This document shows, piece after piece, positions 34,717 to 42,613 of a stretch of DNA of 64,000 nt. How positions within the stretch are numbered: the first letter of the stretch is position 1; every line of letters starts with the position of its first letter. The notes below the pieces were generated by a model that saw only the letters and a program-made list of their open reading frames with translations, had not been told where the DNA came from and ran no database searches. A program made the translations under genes and the position numbers. Source of the stretch: Pantoea sp. alder81 (lineage in GTDB: Bacteria > Pseudomonadota > Gammaproteobacteria > Enterobacterales > Enterobacteriaceae); the NCBI RefSeq assembly GCF_020179835.1, contig NZ_JAIUDA010000001.1, positions 744,001-808,000 on the forward strand, given 5' to 3'.

Positions 34717-35545
34717 CTTTACCGATCTGTTACAGGTGGCTAAAGAACGTGAATTTAAAGCGCTCGGTTCCTTTAATTTGCACTGCCTGGAAATGTTACC
34801 GGCCTTTTTTAAAGCAGCAGAGAAAACCAACAGTCCATTAATGATTCAGATCTCAACCGGTACGGCGAAATATCTCGGACATAAATTATTAGTCGATGCA
34901 ATTTGCTCGTTATCAGAAAGTCGTAATGTGCCAACGTGCCTGCATTTGGATCACTGTTCAGATCTCGATGCCATTCAAACGGCACTGGACGCCGGATTCA
35001 GTTCAATTATGTATGACGGCTCACATTTATCGATTGAAGAGAATATTGCCAATACCCGTCGCGTAATTGATATGGCGCGTCCACTGCACGTCTCAGTAGA
35101 AGCGGAACTGGGTGCGATTGGCGGTTCTGAAGACGGTAAAGAAGTGGAGATGAACGATGCTTCCTTCACCACCGTAGATGATGCCAAACGCTTCGTCGAA
35201 GAAACCGGCGTGGATATGCTGGCCATCTCCATCGGTACGGTACACGGGTTGTATACCGGTAAGGCACACATTCAGCATCAGCGTCTGGCGGATATCACGG
35301 ATGCCACCAAAACGCCTCTGGTACTGCATGGCGGCACCGGCGTCAGCGATGAAGATATGCGTCTGGCCGTACGCAGCGGTATCGAAAAAGTGAACGTCGG
35401 CACGGAAATGAACGTGCAGTGGGTGGCAAACTGCAAGCAGACGTTTGAAAAAGGCCGGGTGAACGACAGCGTGCGTAATTTCCTGGTGCCCGCTAACGAT
35501 GCCGTGACCAATGTGCTGGTAGAAAAGATTTCACTGTTCCGTTAA
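34703..35545 (+). CDS. Class II fructose/tagatose-bisphosphate aldolase family
   Basis: A 280-residue zinc aldolase of the GatY/KbaY/Fba class. Zinc and catalytic motifs are HLDHCSDLDAIQTALDAGFSS (catalytic Asp and first His), SVEAELGAIGG, AISIGTVHGLY (His) and LVLHGGTGVSDED (His). It would split a ketohexose 1,6-bisphosphate into glycerone phosphate and glyceraldehyde 3-phosphate. The start ATG 34703 lies inside the end of the EIIC gene. Together with the kinase at 32051 it makes a complete route from a PTS-delivered hexose phosphate to triose phosphates. Stereospecificity cannot be read by eye. Confidence 0.9.
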   Translation: MKLYNFTDLLQVAKEREFKALGSFNLHCLEMLPAFFKAAEKTNSPLMIQISTGTAKYLGHKLLVDAICSLSESRNVPTCLHLDHCSDLDAIQTALDAGFSSIMYDGSHLSIEENIANTRRVIDMARPLHVSVEAELGAIGGSEDGKEVEMNDASFTTVDDAKRFVEETGVDMLAISIGTVHGLYTGKAHIQHQRLADITDATKTPLVLHGGTGVSDEDMRLAVRSGIEKVNVGTEMNVQWVANCKQTFEKGRVNDSVRNFLVPANDAVTNVLVEKISLFR

Positions 35546-35609
35546 TTACGACTCACTCATGATGTAATAAACCTGAGGTGCCCTGGCGCCATTCGGGGCA
35601 GGAGACGCT

Positions 35610-35879
35610 ATGTTTGGATTCTTGAAAAAGGGCTCGGAGAATAAGAGCCAGGATTCACAAGAAATAGATCTTCAGGCAGAAACCATCAGTGGAAAAATTA
35701 GCGAGCTGGAACAACAGCTCGCTGTTAATCCGCAGGCGGTCGATACGCAGAAACAATTAATGCTGGAATATAATCGCGCATTAAATATCTTTGCGAAAAG
35801 CCGCCGTTTTCGTCAGGAAATTGATCCGCTGTTCGTTAAAATTGATGAACTGCGTAATACCATCCGCAAGTCAATTTAA
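35610..35879 (+). CDS. Small coiled-coil protein of the PTS operon, unknown function
   Basis: An 89-residue hydrophilic protein. The N-terminus MFGFLKKGSENKSQ is basic. The rest is a predicted long helix or coiled coil (ISGKISELEQQLAV, KQLMLEYNRALNIFAKSRRFRQEIDPLFVKI). It has no signal peptide, membrane span or Cys. GGAG precedes the ATG, and a 64-nt gap with a small TGCCC/GGGCA hairpin separates it from the aldolase. It lies 9 nt before the EIIA gene, so it belongs to the operon. I do not recognise the family; a regulatory or scaffold role for the PTS proteins is a guess. Confidence 0.75.
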   Translation: MFGFLKKGSENKSQDSQEIDLQAETISGKISELEQQLAVNPQAVDTQKQLMLEYNRALNIFAKSRRFRQEIDPLFVKIDELRNTIRKSI

Positions 35880-35888
35880 GGAGGCAGT

Positions 35889-36326
35889 ATGAGTATTAAA
35901 CGACTGCTGCAAGAAGCGAATGCGATTCAGGTGGGAATCAGCGCCACGGACTGGCGCGAAGTGATCGCGCTCGCCGCACAACCGTTGGTTAGCGGTGGAT
36001 ATGTGAAAGATTCGTATCCAGAGGCGGTGATTGCCAATACGCTAACGCACGGTGCTTATTATGTATTTGAGGAAGGGATCGCGATTCCGCATGCGCGTCC
36101 AGAGACCGGCGTGCTCAAGGATTGCTTCAGCATGATTCTGCTGGATGAGCCGATATCGTTCGAAGGCAGTGACAAAGCCGACATCGTGATTATGTTCGGT
36201 GCGCGTGACAGCAATGCTCACATTGAAGAAGGCATTCGCGCGATTGTTTCATTGCTGGAGGATGAAGAAACGCTGGTGCGGTTACGCCGGGCCAGCAGTG
36301 TCGCGGAGGTGATAGAAATTCTATGA
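35889..36326 (+). CDS. PTS EIIA component, mannitol/ascorbate-type
   Basis: A 145-residue PTS_EIIA_2 domain protein of the UlaC/SgaA type. The phosphoryl-accepting His is in the signature EEGIAIPHARPETGVL. HPr donates phosphate to it and it passes this to the EIIB at 33042. AGGAGG precedes the ATG. The stop overlaps the next gene start by 4 nt (ATGA). With EIIB and EIIC this completes the enzyme II for one sugar. Confidence 0.9.
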   Translation: MSIKRLLQEANAIQVGISATDWREVIALAAQPLVSGGYVKDSYPEAVIANTLTHGAYYVFEEGIAIPHARPETGVLKDCFSMILLDEPISFEGSDKADIVIMFGARDSNAHIEEGIRAIVSLLEDEETLVRLRRASSVAEVIEIL

Positions 36327-36907
36327 CTTCTCACACTGAAGAAAAGGTGGTGGTGCTGGTCAACGGCATTCCTGCATCGGGTAAAAGCACGCTAACACGG
36401 GCCATGGCGCAACAGTTTGGTTTCCCAGTGCTGACGCTGGACAGCCTTAAAGAACCGTTTATGGCAAGCTTTGCGCCAGTGGATCGTCTGCGCAACCGTC
36501 AATTGGGCTGTGCCGCGTATCAGGCGATTTGGAAGGTCGTTGGACAAGCGCCCAGCTGCTGCGTTTACCTGATTGACGCCTGGTTTGGCTTCCAGCCCAA
36601 AGACGTGTTGCAGCAAGGGTTGCAGCAGGCGGGTGTTACCCGGGTACTGGAGCTGTGGCTTTCCATAACACCAGATGAAGCGGTGGCGCGTTATCAGTCA
36701 CGACTCACCGATCGTATGCCGGGGCATCCGGGTGCCGAGTACCTGCCTGAACTGCGTAAGCTGGCGGAAACGGCGCAGCCGATGGCGCTCGGGCCGGTGT
36801 TGCAACTCGATGCCTGCGATCCTGACGAGGGCGCTGCGACGGCCTGGCTGCAACGGCAACTGCGTTTACCAGTGAATGCTCAACCCGCTTTATCCGCTTC
36901 AGGCTGA
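36323..36907 (+). CDS. P-loop small-molecule kinase-like ATPase
   Basis: A 194-residue P-loop protein. Walker A is NGIPASGKSTLTRAM near residues 14-28, followed by LTLDSLKEPFMASF in the position used by nucleotide and sugar kinases for substrate binding. A lid-like Arg-rich segment (AVARYQSRLTDRMPGHPG) follows. It resembles zeta-toxin/chloramphenicol phosphotransferase or gluconate-kinase-like families; I cannot decide among them. It is translationally coupled to EIIA as the last gene of the operon. Its final 28 bp overlap the convergent gene at 36880-37737. It may phosphorylate a pathway intermediate. Confidence 0.72.
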   Translation: MTSHTEEKVVVLVNGIPASGKSTLTRAMAQQFGFPVLTLDSLKEPFMASFAPVDRLRNRQLGCAAYQAIWKVVGQAPSCCVYLIDAWFGFQPKDVLQQGLQQAGVTRVLELWLSITPDEAVARYQSRLTDRMPGHPGAEYLPELRKLAETAQPMALGPVLQLDACDPDEGAATAWLQRQLRLPVNAQPALSASG

Positions 36908-37737
36908 AAGAAGGCCGCCAGCAGGGCGCTGAACTGTTGATCGTGTTGTTGATCATCAGCCAGCTGGCGGCAGATTTCGCCTAATGCCCGATAGAGTTGT
37001 TCGGTGGCCAATTCGCCCTGATTTAGCGTGGCAATCTCATCCATCTCCGCCGCCCAGCGCCAGGCCTTCGGTAACATATCCGGCGTGGCTTTTGCCATTC
37101 TTTGCAGCAGAGCCTGCTGGCTCTCCTGCATCTCTTCACGTAACGCATCCGCAGCACCCACGCGGCTGGCGTTAATCAACATTGCCGAGGTCAGCAGAGT
37201 GATACCTTTGTTGATACCGGCGTAAGCCATCTTCAATGCCGAAGCAGCACCGTTTTCAGCGTTCATCACCCGCACGCGTAATCCAAAATCGCTTAACTGT
37301 GCCAGTTTCCCGGCATGGGGCCCTGCAAACCAGAAGCGTGGCCCGGAAGGATTCTGCTCGCCCGGCGGCAAGCCAATAATCGCCGCATCGGCAAAGGGTG
37401 TGCCGGTGCTTTCGATCACCTGCGCCACCTGCTTTAGCGTTTCGGGGCTGATGGCGTTGCAATCCACATACAGCGGCTTATGTGCGGCAGCTTGCAGAAG
37501 CGGGGCTATCTGCTGCGCCCAGCTGAGTGCCGATTCGGGCGGCAGGATTGATAGGATAATATCGGCCTCGCAAATCGCCTCTGCGCTGCAGTTGGCAATA
37601 TTGGCCTGTTGTGCACGCTGTTGAGATTGGGCGGAGCGTTGGCTCAACGGGGCAATCACCCGCGCCCCGTGTTGGGCAAGTACACCCCCGATGGCCGCGC
37701 CCATAGCGCCGGGTGCGGCGATAGCAATGGTTGTCAT
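36880..37737 (-). CDS. NAD(P)-binding oxidoreductase with DUF1932 C-terminal domain
   Basis: A 285-residue protein. The N-terminal Rossmann segment IAAPGAMGAAIGGVLAQHGA binds NADP, followed by ILSILPPESALSWAQQI and VDCNAISPETL. The C-terminal half (MAYAGINKGITLLTSAML, EEMQESQQALLQRM) fits the DUF1932 domain of 6-phosphogluconate dehydrogenase-like proteins. Start 37737 was chosen because AAAGGAG precedes it; the frame extends to 37809. The LysR gene at 37823-38713 is upstream on the same strand, ending 86 nt away. The substrate is unknown. Confidence 0.83.
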   Translation of the reverse strand: MTTIAIAAPGAMGAAIGGVLAQHGARVIAPLSQRSAQSQQRAQQANIANCSAEAICEADIILSILPPESALSWAQQIAPLLQAAAHKPLYVDCNAISPETLKQVAQVIESTGTPFADAAIIGLPPGEQNPSGPRFWFAGPHAGKLAQLSDFGLRVRVMNAENGAASALKMAYAGINKGITLLTSAMLINASRVGAADALREEMQESQQALLQRMAKATPDMLPKAWRWAAEMDEIATLNQGELATEQLYRALGEICRQLADDQQHDQQFSALLAAFFQPEADKAG

Positions 37738-37822
37738 CACGATAACTCCTTTAGGCTTCATGTTCTCAGTATGGAACGTGCGAAAAGGATCGTGCGCAGG
37801 GAAGTGCAAGCAAATACAACCG

Positions 37823-38713
37823 TTAACCCGGCGAAAAGACTCGCGTACTGAGAAAATCGATTAACGCGCGAACCTTAGGTGAAGGGTGCTTACTGGCCGG
37901 CCACAGCAGATGAAACACATTGCGGTGACAGGCATAATCGCTGAGGACTTCAACTAACGTGCCTTGCGCGAGGGCTTCCCGCACTGAGAAATCCGGCAGC
38001 ATGGCGATCCCTAAACCTCGCATCGCAAAGCAGACGCGCGTCTCAATGTTGTTACACACCATGCTCTGGGGTAAGGCCAACTCATGTTCATCTTCATAAC
38101 CGCGCAGCACCCAGCGTTCCAGCTTGCCGGTGGTATTGAAGCGATAATGCAGACAAGCATGTTGCTGTAACGCTTCGGGCGTCTGTGGCGTACCGTGACG
38201 CGCCAGATACTCGGGTGACGCGACGGCAACAGAATAGGCGTAACCTAACTTGCGCGCCGAAAGGCGCGAGTCCGTTGGCGGGCCACCCCGCATCACCGCG
38301 TCATAGCCTTCGGCAATCACATCCACCAGACGATCGCTAAAATCGAGATCCAGCTGAATATCAGGATAAGCCGCCATAAAATCACCCAGCGCGGGCAGAA
38401 TCAGTGAGCTGACGATAGGCAGGCTAAGTTTTAATCTCCCGGTCGGACGTTGTGCAGCCTGAGACAACTCGCTTTCAGCTGCTTCAATCTCAGCAAGAAT
38501 GCGCCTGCTGCGCTCCAGAAACAGCGTGCCTTCAGCGGTGAGGGTGATGCTACGCGTACTGCGATGAAACAGCCTCACTCCTAACCGGTCCTCCAGACGG
38601 GCGATACTTTTCCCAACCGCCGACGCCGTAATCCCCAGATGTCGTCCCGCGGCTACAAAGCTGCGTGTTTCCGCCACCTGAACGAACACCATAAATCCAT
38701 TGAGGCTGTCCAT
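37823..38713 (-). CDS. LysR-family transcriptional regulator
   Basis: A 296-residue LysR regulator. The N-terminal winged helix-turn-helix is FVQVAETRSFVAAGRHLGIT with SAVGKSIARLEDRLGVRLFHRSTRS. The effector domain carries SLPIVSSLILPALGDFMAAYPDIQLDLDFSDR and GYDAVMRGGPPTDS, typical of the CrgA/DmlR-like group. It is divergent from the serine hydrolase-MFS pair at 38827-41138 across about 110 bp, which is the classical LysR target layout. It could also affect the downstream DUF1932 oxidoreductase. No T-N11-A palindrome was clear to me. Confidence 0.88.
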   Translation of the reverse strand: MDSLNGFMVFVQVAETRSFVAAGRHLGITASAVGKSIARLEDRLGVRLFHRSTRSITLTAEGTLFLERSRRILAEIEAAESELSQAAQRPTGRLKLSLPIVSSLILPALGDFMAAYPDIQLDLDFSDRLVDVIAEGYDAVMRGGPPTDSRLSARKLGYAYSVAVASPEYLARHGTPQTPEALQQHACLHYRFNTTGKLERWVLRGYEDEHELALPQSMVCNNIETRVCFAMRGLGIAMLPDFSVREALAQGTLVEVLSDYACHRNVFHLLWPASKHPSPKVRALIDFLSTRVFSPG

Positions 38714-38826
38714 CTCGACCCCTTATTCAGGACAAAAATGTCCGGTGAGTCATGAAATGTACCCTACTTTTTCCGCAATCGGGAAGTGGCTACCTTAATC
38801 GAACTCATGAATCAGGAGCGAAAATA

Positions 38827-39972
38827 ATGCAAAAGATACTTCAGCAGGTGATGCAAACGGCGCTGGATGAACAGCGTCTGGTAGGGATGGAGGTGATGGT
38901 GAAGCGCGATGGCGTAACCCTGTTCCATCAGGCAGCAGGCTATGCCGATCGCGAAAACCAACGACCGATGACTGTGGGCGAGCGTTTTCGCCTCGCCTCC
39001 GTCAGCAAGCCGATAGTCAGTACTGCGGCGATGATGCTGGTCGCAGCAGGAAGGCTGTCACTGGATAGCGATATCACCCGCTGGCTGCCAACGTTTAAAC
39101 CGCTGCAGCCTGATGGCAGCAGGGCGCTGATCACGCTGCGTCAACTGCTGAGCCACAGCGCCGGTCTCAGCTATCGCTTCCTTGAAGCCACACCAAATGG
39201 ACCCTATGCGCGGGCGGGTGTCTCAGATGGAATGGATGCGACCCCATTATCCCTGCAGGAGAATCTTCAGCGGCTTAGCACTGTCCCCTTGCTATTCGCA
39301 CCAGGAACTGCGTGGTGCTATTCACTGGCGACTGATGTTGTGGGGGCGATTATTGAACAGGTCCAGCAACAGCCATTGCCTGAAGCCATACATCATCTGG
39401 TCACCGGGCCACTCGGGATGAAAAAGACGGGCTTCTCACTGCCAGCCGATCAATCTGTGGCAACCGCTTACGTCAGCGACCAGCCGCGTCCACATATCTT
39501 GCGTGAGGGAGAAGTGGTGGCACCGTTTGAAGGGACGGTAGGTATCCCGTACAGCCCCGCACGCGTGTACGATCCTCAGGCGTTTCCATCCGGCGGTGCA
39601 GGCATGGTCGGAACGGTCAGCGATTTCATGACGCTGTTGGAAATGCTGCGCCACGGAGGCAGCACTTTATTGCCAGCTGAATGGGTAGCAGAGATGGCGC
39701 GTGATCAAGTCAGCCAGCACGTATTGCCGGATATGCCCGGGGTCGGTTTTGGGCTGGGCTTCTCGGTATTGCGCGATCCGCTGCTGGCGGACTCACCTGA
39801 ATCCGTTGGCACCTGGCGCTGGGGTGGCGCTTACGGTCATGCGTGGTTTGTCGATCCGCAACAGGCACTGAGTGTGGTGGCCTTTACCAACACGCTTTAC
39901 GAAGGCATGTCCGGACAATTTGTTAATGACCTGCGCGATGCCGTTTACCTGGCGATACAGGGGGCCCAATGA
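38827..39972 (+). CDS. Serine hydrolase, beta-lactamase/esterase EstB family
   Basis: A 381-residue serine hydrolase with the class C beta-lactamase/penicillin-binding fold. The SxxK nucleophile motif is in RLASVSKPIVST near residue 61. The second catalytic Tyr is in WCYSLATDVVGAII. A GHAWFVDP segment near the C-terminus replaces the KTG box. This pattern fits EstB-like esterases rather than true beta-lactamases. No signal peptide is seen from ATG 38827, so it is probably cytoplasmic. The upstream frame to 38752 lacks a ribosome site. The stop overlaps the MFS gene start by 4 nt. Confidence 0.85.
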   Translation: MQKILQQVMQTALDEQRLVGMEVMVKRDGVTLFHQAAGYADRENQRPMTVGERFRLASVSKPIVSTAAMMLVAAGRLSLDSDITRWLPTFKPLQPDGSRALITLRQLLSHSAGLSYRFLEATPNGPYARAGVSDGMDATPLSLQENLQRLSTVPLLFAPGTAWCYSLATDVVGAIIEQVQQQPLPEAIHHLVTGPLGMKKTGFSLPADQSVATAYVSDQPRPHILREGEVVAPFEGTVGIPYSPARVYDPQAFPSGGAGMVGTVSDFMTLLEMLRHGGSTLLPAEWVAEMARDQVSQHVLPDMPGVGFGLGFSVLRDPLLADSPESVGTWRWGGAYGHAWFVDPQQALSVVAFTNTLYEGMSGQFVNDLRDAVYLAIQGAQ

Positions 39973-41138
39973 GCGCACGTCTACCCTTAGTGCCTCTATT
40001 AACACTCAGTCTGGCGGCGTTTGTCACCATCGTTACGGAAGCCTTGCCCGCCGGACTACTGGCGCCCATGGCGCAAGACTTACGGGTTTCAGTGGCTGCT
40101 GCGGGCCAGAGTGTATCGACCTATGCGATAGGTTCTTTCCTGGCGGCCATACCGTTGATGGCTATGTTGCAGGGCGTGCCGCGACGTCGCCTGCTGCTAT
40201 TGGCGCTAGTGGGATTTACCCTTGCCAACGCGGCAACCGCGCTGGCGAGCAGTTATCCGTTAATGCTGGTGTCTCGGGTACTGGCCGGGATTGCAGCGGG
40301 TTTGCTATGGGCGCTATTGGCGGGTTATGCCGCCGCCATGGTGCCGCCTGAGCAGAAGGGCAAAGCTATCGCGATAGCGATGGCCGGTACGCCACTGGCG
40401 CTGGCGTTCGGCGTGCCGCTGGGAACTTTGGTGGGCAATGTCATCGGTTGGCGCCTGAGTTTTGCCGCACTGAGTGGTTTATCGCTTCTGCTGATGTTGA
40501 TATTGCGGCTGACTGCGCCTGAGCGGCCAGGGCAGCTGGCGCAGCAGCGTTTGCCTTTGCGCCAGGTGTTAATGCTTCCCGGTGTGGCAAGAGTGCTCAT
40601 GCTGGTGCTCTGTGTCGTACTGGCGCACAACATTCTCTACACCTATATCGTGCCGTTTTTACAACCTGCCGGACTGGCAGCCCGCGCCGACGCGGTATTG
40701 CTGCTGTTTGGCGTCAGTTCGCTGATCAGCATTTTTATCACTGGCTGGTGGGTGGATCGCTACTTACAGCCGATGCTGTTGATCAGCACTCTGTTGTTTA
40801 TGGTTGCCGCACTGTTGCTGCAACTGTTTCCCGCCACGACAATGGCGATCTGGTTAGCCGTGATGCTGTGGGGATTGGCGTTTGGCGGAGTGGCCACACT
40901 GTTTCAAACCGCGATGGTGGAGCATGCCGGTAAAGCGGTGGATGTTGCACAGTCGATGCTGGTCACGATATGGAATCTGGCGATTGCCGGTGGCGGAATC
41001 GTCGGTGGTGCGTTATTGAAAAGCGTCGGCGTCAGTAGTTTTGCCCCGGCGCTTTTATTGCTGCTGGCGATGGCGCTGTGGGCGATTTGGCGAGGTAGAA
41101 AGCGGGCCGTTCGCGCGTATGCTAATCCCGGGGCGTAA
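39969..41138 (+). CDS. MFS transporter, drug/sugar efflux type
   Basis: A 389-residue inner-membrane protein with 12 predicted helices. The early segment TEALPAGLLAPMAQDLRVSVAAAGQSVSTYAIG and the loop GVPRRRLLLLALVGFTLANAATALA are typical of the AraJ/YdhP drug:H+ antiporter family. It is coupled to the serine hydrolase by an ATGA overlap, so the pair may export and hydrolyse related compounds. It is likely under the divergent LysR regulator. The substrate is unknown. Confidence 0.87.
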   Translation: MSARLPLVPLLTLSLAAFVTIVTEALPAGLLAPMAQDLRVSVAAAGQSVSTYAIGSFLAAIPLMAMLQGVPRRRLLLLALVGFTLANAATALASSYPLMLVSRVLAGIAAGLLWALLAGYAAAMVPPEQKGKAIAIAMAGTPLALAFGVPLGTLVGNVIGWRLSFAALSGLSLLLMLILRLTAPERPGQLAQQRLPLRQVLMLPGVARVLMLVLCVVLAHNILYTYIVPFLQPAGLAARADAVLLLFGVSSLISIFITGWWVDRYLQPMLLISTLLFMVAALLLQLFPATTMAIWLAVMLWGLAFGGVATLFQTAMVEHAGKAVDVAQSMLVTIWNLAIAGGGIVGGALLKSVGVSSFAPALLLLLAMALWAIWRGRKRAVRAYANPGA

Positions 41139-41185
41139 TAATAACCGCATGATTTGATAAGGCATATTTTGCAGTCTCAACCAGG

Positions 41186-41215
41186 CTTGATGGATGTTCC
41201 GCATCCATCAAGGAG
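41186..41215 (+). promoter_or_regulatory. Hairpin overlapping the Shine-Dalgarno of the SDR gene
   Basis: CTTGATGGATG (41186-41196) and CATCCATCAAG (41202-41212) form a perfect 11-bp stem with a 5-nt loop. The right arm contains the first bases of AAGGAG (41210-41215), 7 nt before the ATG. It could sequester the ribosome site, or be the end of the MFS transcript. Confidence 0.5.
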
Positions 41216-41221
41216 ACCTTT

Positions 41222-42016
41222 ATGAAAATCGATTTGCACGGTAAAACCGCATTAGTCACTGCATCAACAGGCGGCATTGGTTTTGCGATTGCTCAGGGAT
41301 TGGCTGAGAGTGGTGCCGAAGTGGTGCTTAACGGGCGCAGTGAAGCCTCAGTGAGCCGGGCGCGTGAGAAGCTGAATGGATTGGTGGCGGGAGCCAAAAT
41401 TCATACTTTTATTGCCGATCTCGGCAGCGCAGAGGGTGTGAAGCAGTTGCTAAACGGATTACCGCCCATCGATATTCTGGTTAACAACGCCGGTATTTAT
41501 GGACCACAGGATTTTTACGCCACCGATGATGAAACCTGGGAAGCCTACTGGCAAACCAACGTGATGTCGGGTGTGCGACTGTCTCGCGCCTTGCTGCCGG
41601 AGATGGTGAAACGCGGTTGGGGTCGCGTGGTGTTTATCTCTTCTGAATCGGCACGCAATATCCCCGCCGATATGGTGCATTACGGTGTGACCAAAACCGC
41701 GCAGCTCTCATTGGCGCGCGGTTTGGCGAAAGTGGCGGCGGGCAGCGGCGTGACGGTGAACAGCGTGCTGCCTGGGCCAACGCTCTCCGATGGCTTTGCT
41801 GCAATGATGGAAGAGGAAGTGAAACGCACCGGAAAATCACTGGAGGTTTTGGCAAAAGAGTTCGTGATGGCCCAGCGTCCGAGTTCGGTAATCCAGCGCG
41901 CTGCCACAGTGGAAGAGGTGGCGAATATGGTGGTGTATGTTTGTTCGCAACAAGCTTCAGCCACCTCCGGCGCGGCATTGCGTGTCGATGGCGGTGTGGT
42001 GGACGATATTGTTTAA
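41222..42016 (+). CDS. Short-chain dehydrogenase/reductase
   Basis: A 264-residue SDR enzyme. The cofactor motif is VTASTGGIGFAIAQGLAESG, followed by NGRS (NADP preference), the structural LVNNAGIYG, the catalytic Ser in FISSESA and the YxxxK in YGVTKTA. The C-terminus ends SGAALRVDGGVVDDIV. A tetrameric cytoplasmic oxidoreductase of unknown substrate. The ATG follows AAGGAG, which is partly inside a hairpin. It is separate from the MFS operon and followed by a repeat element and the scs locus. Confidence 0.88.
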   Translation: MKIDLHGKTALVTASTGGIGFAIAQGLAESGAEVVLNGRSEASVSRAREKLNGLVAGAKIHTFIADLGSAEGVKQLLNGLPPIDILVNNAGIYGPQDFYATDDETWEAYWQTNVMSGVRLSRALLPEMVKRGWGRVVFISSESARNIPADMVHYGVTKTAQLSLARGLAKVAAGSGVTVNSVLPGPTLSDGFAAMMEEEVKRTGKSLEVLAKEFVMAQRPSSVIQRAATVEEVANMVVYVCSQQASATSGAALRVDGGVVDDIV

Positions 42017-42038
42017 CGATTAATGACACCGACAAAAC

Positions 42039-42112
42039 CGTAGCGGCGAGATTTATCTCGCCCTCTAACAGCAATCAAGCTGCCAGAGAGGACATCGCAT
42101 TGTGCCGCTACG
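42039..42112. repeat. REPIN/ERIC-like palindromic repeat
   Basis: A 74-bp element with CGTAGCGGC and GCCGCTACG at its ends (42039-42047 and 42104-42112). A nested perfect hairpin GGCGAGAT-TT-ATCTCGCC lies at 42045-42062, and a CCTCT/AGAGG pair inside. This is the structure of a short mobile palindromic repeat. It lies between the SDR gene and scsA. Confidence 0.65.
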
Positions 42113-42214
42113 TTAAGCACAGGCAAGAACACTAAGACAAAAGTTTACACTGCAATGCTTGGTGTTTCTGCTGCATGTGCATAAAATGCCCGCACTTTAC
42201 TCTGGGGCGATGGC

Positions 42215-42565
42215 ATGACCAAATCATCACAACGCGCAAAATGGATTCTGGCACTGCTCTGTCTGGTGCTGGCGTTTTGTCTCGCCCAGCGTAGCTTTAA
42301 CTTGCCCACTGCATCGCAGACCACTATCAGCGCGTCATCCATCAGTGATGTCGATTCTGTCGGTGGTGAAAAACTCTGCTCAATCAGCGCCAAATCACTG
42401 CACGCGGCTGCGCCAGTTATCGACAGCACCATGCCATTCCTGTTGATGGTTATCGCATTACTCACCACGCTATTCTCATCTAAGCCAACAACAGGCTATC
42501 GTCGTGAGCCTCTCTTTCCGCCCGTACAGCGGCGGCATCTGACCTTCTGCGTCTTCCGGGAATAA
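42215..42565 (+). CDS. scsA: ScsA-like small membrane protein
   Basis: A 116-residue protein with two hydrophobic segments (WILALLCLVLAFCLAQRSF and STMPFLLMVIALLTTLF), a periplasmic loop with EKLCSISAKSLHAA, and a C-terminus ending HLTFCVFRE. It resembles the short first protein of the scs (suppressor of copper sensitivity) locus of Salmonella. The assignment leans on position directly before scsBCD. Its biochemical role is poorly known; peroxide and copper tolerance have been suggested for the locus. Confidence 0.75.
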   Translation: MTKSSQRAKWILALLCLVLAFCLAQRSFNLPTASQTTISASSISDVDSVGGEKLCSISAKSLHAAAPVIDSTMPFLLMVIALLTTLFSSKPTTGYRREPLFPPVQRRHLTFCVFRE

Positions 42566-42613
42566 CACTACGCACTCCATCGCGTAAACCTTGTTATTCA
42601 CCGGAGAAAAAAT

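Noticed and set aside
38827-39972. Antibiotic-resistance beta-lactamase
   Set aside because: The SxxK motif is present, but there is no signal peptide or KTG box; an EstB-like esterase is more likely.
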